This document shows, piece by piece, positions 12,301 through 19,668 of a stretch of DNA of 64,000 nt. The position numbers and the translations under genes are program-made. The DNA lies in NCBI RefSeq assembly GCF_001998825.1, contig NZ_MLHG01000013.1, positions 1-64,000 on the forward strand, in the 5' to 3' direction. Within the stretch, counting starts at the first letter, position 1, and every line of letters starts with the position of its first letter. The DNA comes from Rodentibacter mrazii. GTDB taxonomy: Bacteria; Pseudomonadota; Gammaproteobacteria; Enterobacterales; Pasteurellaceae. The notes under the pieces are model-generated. The model worked only from the letters and a program-made list of their open reading frames with translations. It had not been told where the DNA came from and made no database searches.

Positions 12301-15300
12301 TGATACCAATCTTACCATCAATTCCGTCTTTACCTGGTGTGCCCGGTTCACCTTTTTCACCAATCGTAATATCATTTGCTAAAGAATAAGTATAAGTTTG
12401 GTTATTAGGATCCGTCACATCTTGTTTAACTGTTAAGTTTTTGCCGGCATCGAAATTCACGACCGTACTTGGCGCTACTTTAGTTGCTACTGATGCTCCA
12501 TCTAGATCACCTGTTGATTTTGTTGCATTAGCTAACCAACCACTGTTATTAATTGCCTCAACTACAGTTTTCACTGTTGCAATAGTATTACCATTTGCGC
12601 CATCAATACCTGCTTTACCATCAGCACCGGTTGTAATATTACCTACGTTTACACCGTATTGAACTTTACCATTCGCACCTACTGTTGCGGTTGTGTAGTT
12701 ACCATTTGTGAAATCTAAGCCTTGTGATACTTTAACTTTTTGTGGATTCTCACCATTAGCTTTGTATGATAGTTCTGCGTCACCTAAGTTTTGAGCTATT
12801 GCGCTAACTGTATAAGTTTTTTGGCCTGTTGTAGCATCAGTTGTGTTGGTTACGACTACGTTATTGCCGGCTTCAACAACTGTACCTAATCCAGTAATGA
12901 CTTTCTTACCTTCATTAGTAATATTGGTTAGGTTTTTACCCGCTGCATTATCAATTCTGTCTTTTGTATCTTGCGTTAAATCAACAGTAACATCCGTACC
13001 TGCTGCGGTTGTTGATACATACTTACCATTATCACCGCTTACAACGTTAAATTGTAAACCGCCATTTTTACTGAAAGCTTGAGCATCAGTCGTAGTTGAT
13101 TTATCACCACCTAATTTAATCGTATTATTAAATTTATTATTAACAAGACTTAACTGTTCTTCGGTTGCAGCTCGACCTTTAGTACCAAAATCCGAACCAT
13201 CTATCGTTTTATTTGTTAAACCGGTTATGTCGCCAGTATTGCCGTTAAAATTGATCGCAGTATTACCGCTACCCACAGTTACTACACCGTTCGGGTTGAA
13301 ATTTATTTTACCTGTACCGGTATCACCTGTAATAGAAGTAATATTGGTTAATTCACCCTCTACATTAACAGCATAAGTATCTACATCACCATCAACACCT
13401 TTAGTCACAGTCGTATTTTTGCCATTAATAACTTTAACTGCTTTTTTCGCCTCGTTACGAATTACAGTTTTACCACCATCAGTAATATTAGTTAAATTAA
13501 CATTGGCTGCATTGTCGATTTTGTCTTTTGTCTCTTTCGTTAAATCAACAGTAACATCCGTACCTGCTGCGGTTGTTGATACATATTTACCATTATCACC
13601 ACCTACAACATTAAATTGCAAACCGCCCGATTTGGATAGTTTTTGTTCACTAGTTGTACCTGAATTACCGCCTAATTTTATACTGTTATCACCAATTTTA
13701 GTGTTTACTACATTAGATACCGTTTTTAATTGATCTTCTGTAGCTGCACGACCGGATACCGGAGTTGGGTTGGTTACATTCCAATCAGTATTGGTTAAGC
13801 CTGTAATGTGACCATCCTTACCATTTAGGTTGATTGAATTATTACCGCTGACATTCACAACACCATCTGGTCTGAACTCAACTTTACCTGAGCCATTACC
13901 GTTAGTAATTGAAGTAATATTCGCTAAAGCACCCTCGACATCTACCTTAAATGTTTTAACATCATTCACATCACGGTACGATACTTTAGTATTTTTACCA
14001 TCTTCCATATTAATTGTAGCTTTCGCTAAGTTTTTAATCTTAGTTTCACCTTCATTATTAATATTGGAAAGATCTTGTTTGGCAATTCCTGTGATTTTTG
14101 CTGTTTCATTTGCGACTAATTTTCCATTACCATCGGTATAAGTCATTGTTACAGAACCATCATTCTGAACAGAGTATTCACCTTTTGTAATATGTTTTTC
14201 ATCACCTAAATTAGCAATACTTTGGTCACCATATTTAATACGATCGCCCTCGTACTTAATAGTCGTATTATTCGTTTGATCACCAAGTTTAATCTCTTTA
14301 GTATTAACGCTATTTAAACCTTTAAGATCTTTTGCTAATTTAATTGCTAAACCGCCTTGTGCCGAACTGGAGCCTTCAGTTCCAACAACACCAATATTAT
14401 TGTCTGATAAATTATTTTCCGCGGCACCACCTGTTACATTTAACGTCTCTCCTAGTTTACGATTTACAGTTACACCTGTATTATCGCCTTGGAAATTTAA
14501 ACCTTTAGCAATTTCACTTGTATTTTTAGAAATATTCTGAGTGTTATTAGCAATATTATTGGCATTATTTGTAACATTTTGGTTTGTAGCAAAAAGTTGA
14601 GAACCATTTACTGCATCCTTACTATTTGCATTAATCGTGCCATTTGAAACATTGGTAATTTTTTTATTACCAGCATCAATACCATCTTTAATGATTTTTG
14701 GCCCATCTTTAATTGTCAAACCTTTATCATCTAAAGTTGTATTACCTGTTGTCACTTTCGTGAAAGAAACGTTTTCTTTAGTCGTAATTGTTAAATTAGC
14801 ATTATTTTGCGTAATATTAATATTATTGCCTGCGATGATTTTCACCGTATCACCCATTGCAATTTTTTGCTCTTTATTGCCGCTTACTTCACCTGAACCA
14901 ATCTTATCTGTTGTGATTTTCCAACCTTGTTCAATTCGTGATGCAACAGCATATAATTGAGAACCATTAATTGCGTCAGTTGAATTAGCTTCAACATGCC
15001 CCGCCGCTACATTTTTAATTTGGCGTTCTTTACCTTTTTCACCAACACTTACAAAGCGGCCTGAATCCTGAACAGAGCCACTGAAATTGTAAGTATGTCC
15101 ACCAATCGTTTTATTTGCGACCGTCTCAGTTGCATGTGATCCTATGGTTGTAGAATTATCACCAAGAATGACCGAACCGGTTGTACCCGCATTAATATTT
15201 GCACCAATAGCAATAGTATTAGCCCCGGTTACATTCGTATTATGTCCGATTGCAATTGACTCTTTTGCATTTGTTCCTGTACCGGTCATTTCACCCAATG

Positions 15301-16978
15301 CAATAGATCCCGTACCTTTAGCACCTAAATTATCATAATTACTATTAGTTTCTTTTTGTTTAGATTTATCAGCATTAACACTTACATAGTTGGTTTGAGC
15401 GAGTTCTACCGCTTTTTTTACATTACTCAGTTTCTGATTTTTAATATCAAACTCAGGTGCTTTATAAGTGTAACGACCAGTAGTGCTATCAATGTTGTAA
15501 CCAGTATAACCATCTCCGGCAATAGATTTTGCTAAATTATCATTAACCTCAGACAACTGTTTAACATTTACTGCATCAGTGTCTTCACGACCTGCCGCTA
15601 AATTAACTAAACGGCGCTCTGCACCTTTATTTGCGATCGCAACAACACCACGCTCAACATCAAAACCATCATTTGTATATTTTGCGTTTTTATTTTTAAT
15701 ATCTTCTTGATTAACAATAGTGCCGTTACCCAAAGCCAATGAGTTATTAGCATTAGATATTGCCCCCTCACCAATACTCATCGCACCTTTTTTAGTTGCT
15801 TTTGAGTTTTTACCGATAGTTATCACATTTTCATGTAACGCTTGGGCATTACTACCAAAAGCAATCGAGTTGGCCTCAGTTGCATTAGCATTACTACCAA
15901 ATGCAACAGCATCATTCTTATGCGCTTTAGCTTCTACACCGAATGCAATAGAATTGGTTTTAGCACCTAATGAATTGTAACCAAAAGCAATAGATGCATT
16001 CCCTATCGCTCTTGAACTTGTACCAAATGCAATCGCTTTTTCTGCAGTGGAGGAACTAGGTTTAGTTACGTTTTCACCTAAGTAATTATCACGTACAGAA
16101 GAAAATTCCCCTGTGCTGGCTAATGAACCAAATGCAAAGGAATCATTACCATTTGTTTTCGCTCCCGAACCAATTGCAACGGAACGATCACCATTTGATT
16201 GGGTATTACTTAAACCGTCATACTTGGTTCTTTTCGCCTCCCCAGCTCCAGGTAAACCATCAAGAGTTTTAGGCGCGGCATTACCAATCGCAATAGATTG
16301 ATTACCATTTGATGTCGCGGACGCCCCAAATGCAAAACTTGCATTCCCTTTTGCATAGGCGACAGAACCGATTGCTGCAGAATAGTCACCAATCGCAGCG
16401 GATTGACGCATCATTGCAAGAGAGTTAAATCCTTTGGCTCGAGCAGAAGTACCAATTGCAGTTGAGCCTATATCTTCCGCATTTGAAAATGCACCGATAG
16501 CAGTAGATAGTCCACCAATAGCTTGAGAATAATCACCGATTGCAATACCATTTGAAGATCCCTCTTTGTTAAGAGCATTACTCTTATTACCAATTGCGAT
16601 ACCAAACGCATATTCTCCGTTATTTGAATAACCATCGGCTAAGTTACCTTGCCTATCGGCATCACGGTAAGATTTATTACCAGGATTTTTATAATCATAT
16701 GCCCAAGTAATAGTAGCTCTAGCATCAGGTTTAGCACTCGCACTAGGGTTGGGTTGTGCAGTGTGCGGAGTGCCTGCAATTTCAACATAAGCATTAGCCA
16801 CAAGAGGTGTGGTCGCAAGTGGCAATGTAATTGCAATTGCTTTAATTAAATTGGCACTCAATGAGTCAGGCTTATTTGAAGTAGTAGAAGAAGAAATTGC
16901 CTTGACTTTAGAAAGCTCTGATACAGCAGTCCATGTTTGAGTTGCATGATTCCAAATGACTTTAAAAATCTTATTCAT
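6302..16978 (-). CDS. giant trimeric autotransporter adhesin (YadA/Hia type) with collagen-like stalk modules
   Basis: 3,558 residues, a type Vc secreted surface adhesin. Residues 1-26 form the extended signal peptide region (MNKIFKVIWN, then AVSELSK), with cleavage expected after VANA near residue 63. Residues about 105-420 are YadA-head repeats of the AIAIG/SIAFG type, and a second short head follows near 547-620. Neck motifs (TDAVNVKQL, DAVNGSQLY) recur along the stalk. Two Trp-ring-like segments (SGWLANA, SGWNANA) and six glycine-rich GKDG-type modules are present. The last ~110 residues are the coiled coil and four-strand YadA anchor (AGIAGAAAIAGLPQV) ending in YEW, the expected terminal aromatic residue. 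The frame is uninterrupted. AAGGAT precedes the ATG. I see no simple-sequence tract for phase variation. The adhesion target is unknown; Hia/Hsf and EmaA are family relatives. Confidence 0.95.
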   Translation of the reverse strand: MNKIFKVIWNHATQTWTAVSELSKVKAISSSTTSNKPDSLSANLIKAIAITLPLATTPLVANAYVEIAGTPHTAQPNPSASAKPDARATITWAYDYKNPGNKSYRDADRQGNLADGYSNNGEYAFGIAIGNKSNALNKEGSSNGIAIGDYSQAIGGLSTAIGAFSNAEDIGSTAIGTSARAKGFNSLAMMRQSAAIGDYSAAIGSVAYAKGNASFAFGASATSNGNQSIAIGNAAPKTLDGLPGAGEAKRTKYDGLSNTQSNGDRSVAIGSGAKTNGNDSFAFGSLASTGEFSSVRDNYLGENVTKPSSSTAEKAIAFGTSSRAIGNASIAFGYNSLGAKTNSIAFGVEAKAHKNDAVAFGSNANATEANSIAFGSNAQALHENVITIGKNSKATKKGAMSIGEGAISNANNSLALGNGTIVNQEDIKNKNAKYTNDGFDVERGVVAIANKGAERRLVNLAAGREDTDAVNVKQLSEVNDNLAKSIAGDGYTGYNIDSTTGRYTYKAPEFDIKNQKLSNVKKAVELAQTNYVSVNADKSKQKETNSNYDNLGAKGTGSIALGEMTGTGTNAKESIAIGHNTNVTGANTIAIGANINAGTTGSVILGDNSTTIGSHATETVANKTIGGHTYNFSGSVQDSGRFVSVGEKGKERQIKNVAAGHVEANSTDAINGSQLYAVASRIEQGWKITTDKIGSGEVSGNKEQKIAMGDTVKIIAGNNINITQNNANLTITTKENVSFTKVTTGNTTLDDKGLTIKDGPKIIKDGIDAGNKKITNVSNGTINANSKDAVNGSQLFATNQNVTNNANNIANNTQNISKNTSEIAKGLNFQGDNTGVTVNRKLGETLNVTGGAAENNLSDNNIGVVGTEGSSSAQGGLAIKLAKDLKGLNSVNTKEIKLGDQTNNTTIKYEGDRIKYGDQSIANLGDEKHITKGEYSVQNDGSVTMTYTDGNGKLVANETAKITGIAKQDLSNINNEGETKIKNLAKATINMEDGKNTKVSYRDVNDVKTFKVDVEGALANITSITNGNGSGKVEFRPDGVVNVSGNNSINLNGKDGHITGLTNTDWNVTNPTPVSGRAATEDQLKTVSNVVNTKIGDNSIKLGGNSGTTSEQKLSKSGGLQFNVVGGDNGKYVSTTAAGTDVTVDLTKETKDKIDNAANVNLTNITDGGKTVIRNEAKKAVKVINGKNTTVTKGVDGDVDTYAVNVEGELTNITSITGDTGTGKINFNPNGVVTVGSGNTAINFNGNTGDITGLTNKTIDGSDFGTKGRAATEEQLSLVNNKFNNTIKLGGDKSTTTDAQAFSKNGGLQFNVVSGDNGKYVSTTAAGTDVTVDLTQDTKDRIDNAAGKNLTNITNEGKKVITGLGTVVEAGNNVVVTNTTDATTGQKTYTVSAIAQNLGDAELSYKANGENPQKVKVSQGLDFTNGNYTTATVGANGKVQYGVNVGNITTGADGKAGIDGANGNTIATVKTVVEAINNSGWLANATKSTGDLDGASVATKVAPSTVVNFDAGKNLTVKQDVTDPNNQTYTYSLANDITIGEKGEPGTPGKDGIDGKIGINGKDGSAVVINGKDGSIGLNGTNGSNGLTIKGDKGSVGVDGTDGANGKDGMTRIIYKDDKGTNHTVATLEDGLRFTGNNESVENKHKLNTLVKVQGEGVNEATANTFESAAGNINVVADGSNKLEVKLNKDINLTDRGSVKVGNTTVNNSGITITNPADTTKTVSLTDSGLNNGGNQIKNVANGTNPTDAVNFSQLDSVKAAERHIKPGEYQVDDSGTVTMTYVDGDGKDVTGEAKITNIAKSDLENITNDGKKVITGLGSIVQSGSKNVTVTPSEDQTTGQKTYTVSVAEQNLGDAPLTYKANGKNNQTVTLSKGLNFTDGNYTTASVDSDGIVKYDVKLGATPTTPIDGKNGKDGANGIATVHQVVDIVNNSGWNANATGNVNGVSVAKTVKPGAVVNLDAGKNLTVTQSGTDENQTYSFALNKDLTNLDKIVVNGKNGADGKDGVTITGPNGQNGEDGKVGISGKDGKDAISISGKDGVGHIGLTGPKGADGSDGVSADISVKEGKAGVDGEDGKDGITRIVYKDKDGKEHEVATHDDGMKYYGDAIANTNVIKKHLNEQVNVIGGITDRNELSEENNIGVISDGSNNLTVRLAKNLNGINSIGGNNSSIVFTGKDNNDPSKPAVTIKGGDVSVDGNRITNLKDGDVNATSKDAVNGSQLYNATNAINTKGLDFGTQSTGNDSVIHKNLGEKLEIVGKGEKSDTEYDATNIKTITENGKVVVALAKDLTANKVTVGEKGANGKDGIDGSIGVNGKDGSSVVINGKDGSIGLNGKDGANGLTIKGTDGKAGVDGKDGESKTRIIYETKDPKDPSKTITEEVATLNDGLKFKGDDTTVIAKKLNEQLEIVGGADKAKLTKDNIGVNSKDGKLSVQLSKDLNDIETITNGQSSVVLNKNGGTTISGGDVSVDGNKITNVKAGDVTETSTDAVNGSQLYNVQKDLTAKGLDFGAQSGDDIHKNLGEKLEIVGKGTQADDQYDATNIKTMTKDGKLVIGLAKDLTADKVTVGQKGENGKDGVDGQIGVNGKDGSSVVINGKDGSIGLNGKDGANGLTIKSADGKAGVDGKDGESKTRIVYETKDPQDPNKTITEEVATLNDGLKFKGDKGDSIAKKLNEELEILGKLNANANVTDKNLRVDNEGGKLILKMAKELQDLTSAHFIDEMTGNKSVINGSGLTITPKDAPANKTVSVTEKGLNNGGNQIVNVDSGLKDANGNKVSLTDAEGNTLNNAVNVGDLKESISNITDPSKGGGFGLTDENGNDVKAKLGETVTVKGDGSVITKVVNEDGKAKLQVGLNKNVTIGNNQESGVITVKGENGQDGVSINGKDGSIGLKGADGKEGISLNGKEGTIGINGKDGSSGAITVVQGQAGLDSNDGKDGKTKTRIIYEKSNGETEEVATLNDGLRFTGNNEVVNNHKLNSVVTIKGEGVDKNASNNFESATGNINVKADGKGTLEVQLAKDLKNVDSISSKDGQKIEFKAGGTTIYGGYLSVDGNKITNVKAGEDDTDAVNVKQLKDGIAQATTKVDAGKNIEVIPTKNSDGSTTYTVKTKDNVDFASVTTGNTTMNDSGITIRASDNGKTNVTLTNKGLDNGGNKVVNVADGEISSTSKDVVNGSQLHNVKQELAREGLNFKGQSGQSIHKNLGETLEIVGKGEKADTEYDATNIKTYEENGKVVVALAKDLTANKVTVGEKGTNGKDGADGSIGVNGKDGSAVVINGKDGSIGLNGKDGKNGISIKGQDGKVGVDGKDGETRLVYVEKDNPNKTHEIATTDDGLKFTGNNGIVNNNKLNSKVTVKGEGVSKSQSENFKSAKGNINVKADGKGTLEVQLAKDVDLGHDGSVRAGNTVVNNRGVSVKNGPSMTTDGINAGNKKITNVAPGEVSATSTDAVNGSQLYAVNRNINNINSNVNGLNNKINKVDKDLRAGIAGAAAIAGLPQVRGNGKSMVAVAASNYRGENAVALGYTKASDNGKVLLKLSGSTNTRGDVVSAVGLGYEW
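7030..7235 (-). repeat. adhesin collagen-like module 6
   Basis: VTVGEKGTNGKDGADGS to ETRLVYVE. This is the module nearest the membrane anchor, entered by the same AKDLTANKVTV motif as modules 3 and 4. Confidence 0.75.
8130..8400 (-). repeat. adhesin collagen-like module 5
   Basis: VKGENGQDGVSINGKDGS to KTRIIYEKS. It has the same INGKDGSIGL core as the others but an unrelated entry (NQESGVIT) and an extra GAITVVQGQAG insert. Confidence 0.7.
9070..9285 (-). repeat. adhesin collagen-like module 4
   Basis: VTVGQKGENGKDGVDGQ to SKTRIVYE. The entry motif AKDLTADKVTV lies 817 nt from the equivalent motif of module 3, and most codons in the block match. Confidence 0.75.
9880..10100 (-). repeat. adhesin collagen-like module 3
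   Basis: VTVGEKGANGKDGIDGS to SKTRIIYE. With its flanks it is the upstream partner of a long direct repeat of about 817 bp shared with module 4; long blocks are nearly identical at the DNA level. Confidence 0.75.
10660..11020 (-). repeat. adhesin collagen-like module 2
   Basis: Second and most divergent module: VNGKNGADGKDGVTITGPNG, a GPKGADGSDG stretch, then TRIVYKD and the variant ending VATHDDGMKYYGD. It is preceded by a Trp-ring-like segment (SGWNANATG). Confidence 0.7.
12060..12370 (-). repeat. adhesin collagen-like module 1
   Basis: First glycine-rich module of the stalk, opening with GEKGEPGTPGKDGIDGK and ending with a TRIIYKD / VATLEDGLRF segment. The Gly-X-Y spacing resembles collagen, but Asn, Asp and Lys dominate and proline is rare after this copy. 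Confidence 0.75.
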
Positions 16979-17062
16979 ATATTTACTTATCCTTTTAATT
17001 CAGGGTTATTTTCAAGAATAAACACCCACCACATTTCAGTGTAAAATTTCCTGATATAACCT

Positions 17063-17159
17063 ATGAATAATAGCTATTTATCTTGGTATATATGCTACCA
17101 ACGGAATAGTAGAGCCAGTCATTTAGACTAAAATATAAACCTCTAAAGCTATTATTCAT
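17063..17159. repeat. 97-bp segment bounded by perfect 13-bp inverted repeats
   Basis: ATGAATAATAGCT at 17063-17075 and its exact complement at 17147-17159 flank 71 bases. On the minus strand the segment reads as an open 32-codon frame (ATG at 17159, stop at 17064), but with no good ribosome site. It lies about 85-180 bases upstream of the adhesin start, so it could act as an operator, a transcript hairpin, or simply a relic. Confidence 0.5.
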
Positions 17160-17180
17160 CACCAGTAGAAAATTTACCTG

Positions 17181-17453
17181 CTATGATGGTTTCATTGTGC
17201 AGTTTGTTGGTCTATAGTCATCAGTTAAACGCTCAACACGAGCAAATTTGCAACCACCGTCATTACGGCGTGCAAGCCGAGTAAAAAATAGCTTTACCTT
17301 TGTTAAAAAATCAGGCAACAATGCCGCGCCGAATATCCTCTTTGATATTAACGGCGCAGCATACTCATATCCAAAATAATGAAGTTATGTGTGTTTATCT
17401 ACTTCTAGAGCGACTTTGTCGATATTTTTAGCTTGACGTTTAGCCAACAAAGT
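17181..17453 (-). pseudogene. remnant of a small unidentified protein gene
   Basis: On the minus strand one frame reads coherent protein from 17453 to a stop at 17181: LLAKRQAKNIDKVALEVDKHT, a single TAA at 17387-17385, then FGYEYAAPLISKRIFGAALL and ARRNDGGCKFARVERLTDDY, ending TNCTMKPS. Apart from the internal stop the composition is protein-like, including a basic Cys-containing C-terminus. I have a vague impression of phage-associated small proteins of Haemophilus but cannot name a family. No start codon with a ribosome site is evident. Confidence 0.4.
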
Positions 17454-17640
17454 TCAGTAATCTTTTCCCCAAAACACTTCCTATGGAGCCTCCTAAAAAC
17501 ATAGCTATTGTTTTAGCAATATCCGACGGACTTGGCTTAAAGATTACTACTTGTGATTAATACAATTCCCAATGCTAGAGCAACAGCTATCCTTCCATTA
17601 AATCTCCAAAAACAAGATTATGGATTAACGAAAAAATCAT
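17440..17640 (-). pseudogene. frameshifted remnant of a small membrane protein gene
   Basis: From ATG 17640 the minus strand reads MIFSLIHNLVFGDLMEG and stops. A neighbouring frame continues RIAVALALGIVLITSSNL and stops. A third frame then reads PSPSDIAKTIAMFLGGSIG to LLNFVG and stops at 17440. Together this looks like a 65-70 residue protein with two hydrophobic helices broken by two frameshifts. Size and helices would suit a holin-like or toxin-like peptide; this is only an impression. A promoter-like TTGATT/TATAAT pair precedes it. Confidence 0.4.
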
Positions 17641-17653
17641 TGGTTGAGTTAAA

Positions 17654-17683
17654 TTATAATATTACAACCTCAAGACAATCAAC
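17654..17683 (-). promoter_or_regulatory. promoter of the decayed locus
   Basis: TTGATT (17683-17678) and perfect TATAAT (17659-17654) with an 18-bp spacer, reading toward the remnants. It may still produce RNA toward the adhesin region. Confidence 0.4.
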
Positions 17684-17734
17684 TATTTTTAATAAATAAG
17701 AAAAAATATCATTCATTGAGTAACTTGAAATCAT

Positions 17735-17749
17735 ATTGTCACAAACAAT
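17735..17749. promoter_or_regulatory. inverted repeat upstream of the XRE gene, possible operator
   Basis: ATTGT, five bases, ACAAT: a short palindrome about 35-50 bases upstream of the XRE start codon and between it and the divergent promoter of the decayed locus. Autoregulation through such a site is common for XRE proteins. This is inference. Confidence 0.35.
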
Positions 17750-17784
17750 GGAAATAATACTGATTTCACACAATGAGAGATAAC

Positions 17785-18156
17785 ATGGCAAGATTTACCG
17801 CAGCAGAAACTGATATTGCTATCGGCAAGCGAATTCAACTCCGCCGTAAAGAATTGGGTATCAGTGCCGAAGTGTTAGCTGAAAAAATCGGGGTATCACA
17901 ACAACAATTTTCTCGTTATGAACGGGGAGCAACCAAAATGAATGTGAATCATCTGGTGGATATAGCTATTATTTTAGATACACCTATTGATTGGTTTTTC
18001 AGTGATAGTAAAGCACTTAACTTAGAAGATACTCTTTATGTTCCCATACATAATGATGCTTTACGTTTTCGCCTTGATTATCATTGGCAACAAATGAACA
18101 ATGAACAAAAACGAACTTTGATCAACTGGCTTGATGCTATTTCCGGAGGTCAATAA
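17785..18156 (+). CDS. XRE-family helix-turn-helix transcriptional regulator
   Basis: A 123-residue DNA-binding protein. The Cro/C1-type HTH spans about residues 10-65: IGKRIQLRRKELGISAEVLA, then GVSQQQFSRYERG and MNVNHLVDIAIILDTPIDWFF. The C-terminal 55 residues are less typical and end in QMNNEQKRTLINWLDAI, possibly a dimerisation part. The ATG at 17785 follows GAGA; an in-frame ATG four codons earlier has no ribosome site. The gene is divergent from the decayed locus and the adhesin, so it may be the surviving regulator of the former or control the latter; sequence cannot decide. Confidence 0.85.
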   Translation: MARFTAAETDIAIGKRIQLRRKELGISAEVLAEKIGVSQQQFSRYERGATKMNVNHLVDIAIILDTPIDWFFSDSKALNLEDTLYVPIHNDALRFRLDYHWQQMNNEQKRTLINWLDAISGGQ

Positions 18157-18271
18157 AACAAACGTCAAGAGTGCTCAGTACGACTATTTTCTACTCACTG
18201 AATTTCGAAAGGATAGCAAAATGAATATTAATAAAGAGCATATGGCGAAGAAAATAGGAATCATAAAAAAC

Positions 18272-18299
18272 AAAGTGCGGTTAACAAACCGCACTTTTT
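18272..18299. terminator. inverted USS pair terminator
   Basis: An 11-bp stem AAAGTGCGGTT/AACCGCACTTT closed by a short loop and followed by T on the plus strand, between the convergent XRE gene and xseA. A 27-codon frame (18221-18304) runs straight through it and is not annotated. Confidence 0.75.
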
Positions 18300-18345
18300 C
18301 TTAAAAAACATTACAATGACTCTATCAATCAATTTCATCTAAATT

Positions 18346-19668
18346 TCACACAACCCGACTACGAATACTTCCATCAGCAAATTTTGTCGTGATCTCATCC
18401 CCTTGTTTAACGTCATTCATACTTGTGATAGCTTTTCCTTGTTCCGTTGTTGCAATGGAATAACCACGAGCCAACACTTTCAAGGGACTTAATCCATCTA
18501 ATTTTCCACATAATATCGCCAGCCTATTTTGATGTTCCGTCAAGTGGCGGCTTGCACTGAAATGTAATCGCCCTTGTAATTGCACTAATTGTTGTTGATA
18601 GCGTTGAATACGATAAGGTAAGGGATTTTGCGCTAAACGAAGAGAAAGTGCGGTCAATTTTTGCTGCGTTTTTTCAAATTGACGTTGCATCGCAAAATGT
18701 AAGCACTGTGCAAGTTGTGCATTCTTTGCTTGCTGAATACGTAATTGATTCTGTGGATGCTGATTTTGCAAGCGCAATATAAGCTGTTTTAATCGTTGGC
18801 CTTTTTCGGTAAATAAGCGGTCAAATGCCATACCTAAGCGCTGTTGCTGATGGCAGAGTTGTTGTAGCTCCTCTTGATTTCGGCTGACTAATTCTGCCGC
18901 GGCAGAAGGCGTTGGCGCACGGAGATCTGCAACAAAATCCGCAATGGTCACATCGGTTTCGTGTCCAACTGCACTAATGATTGGCAAAGTCGAGCGAAAA
19001 ATAGCACGAGCAACAGATTCTTCATTAAAACACCACAGATCCTCTAAGGAACCGCCCCCTCGCCCGACAATCAACACATCTACTTCTTGCCGTGCATTAG
19101 CCAGTTCGATCATCTGCACAATCTCAGCTGCAGCTTCTTTCCCCTGCACAGCGGTGGGGTAAATCACCACTTTCAAACTCGGATCACGGCGAGCCAAAAT
19201 GTGCAAAATATCTTGCAATGCCGCCCCGGTAGATGAGGTGATCACCCCGACGGCTCGACTAAAGTGCGGTAAATTTTTCTTAAGATTTTGGGCAAAAAGT
19301 CCTTCTGCCGCCAGTTTCATTTTCAGAGCTTCAAATCGCTGTTGCAACAAGCCTTCACCTGCTGGGTGCATAGATTCAATGATGAGTTGATAATCACCAC
19401 GTGGCTCGTACAAACTCACATTGGCTCGCACCAAAACCTGCATACCATTTTGCGGACGAAATGCGACACGCAAATTTTTCATCCGAAACATGGCACAACG
19501 TACCTGGGCATTTTCATCTTTTAACGTGAGATACCAATGCCCCGACACCGGTTGGGTAAAATTAGAAATTTCCCCCGTCAGCCAAATCTGGGAAAAATGG
19601 TTTTCCAACATTTGGCGTGCCACATTGTTAAGTTGGGATACGGAATAAATATTCTCAGACATATTCAT
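18346..19668 (-). CDS. xseA: exodeoxyribonuclease VII large subunit XseA
   Basis: A 440-residue large subunit of exonuclease VII, which degrades single-stranded DNA together with XseB (not in the window). The N-terminal OB-fold is seen in [20 protein letters not shown] followed by FRMKN. The catalytic core contains [30 protein letters not shown] and [15 protein letters not shown] long Gln-rich coiled-coil follows (about residues 260-390) and a C-terminal segment begins [11 protein letters not shown]. Its start overlaps the 3' end of roxA by 14 bases; a second ATG two codons on (19662) is equally plausible. Translational coupling to roxA is likely. Confidence 0.95.
   Translation of the reverse strand: MNMSENIYSVSQLNNVARQMLENHFSQIWLTGEISNFTQPVSGHWYLTLKDENAQVRCAMFRMKNLRVAFRPQNGMQVLVRANVSLYEPRGDYQLIIESMHPAGEGLLQQRFEALKMKLAAEGLFAQNLKKNLPHFSRAVGVITSSTGAALQDILHILARRDPSLKVVIYPTAVQGKEAAAEIVQMIELANARQEVDVLIVGRGGGSLEDLWCFNEESVARAIFRSTLPIISAVGHETDVTIADFVADLRAPTPSAAAELVSRNQEELQQLCHQQQRLGMAFDRLFTEKGQRLKQLILRLQNQHPQNQLRIQQAKNAQLAQCLHFAMQRQFEKTQQKLTALSLRLAQNPLPYRIQRYQQQLVQLQGRLHFSASRHLTEHQNRLAILCGKLDGLSPLKVLARGYSIATTEQGKAITSMNDVKQGDEITTKFADGSIRSRVV

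Noticed and set aside
6302-16978. Many open frames of 60-218 codons on the plus strand opposite the adhesin
   Set aside because: They are antisense images of the repetitive adhesin codons (Pro/Phe/Leu/Thr-rich), lack ribosome sites, and recur with the repeats.
16979-17062. Simple-sequence tract controlling adhesin phase variation
   Set aside because: No homopolymer or tetranucleotide run is present in the leader or the start of the gene.
18221-18304. 27-codon frame with an AGGA site after the XRE gene
   Set aside because: It runs through the USS-pair terminator and has no protein-like pattern. Probably chance.
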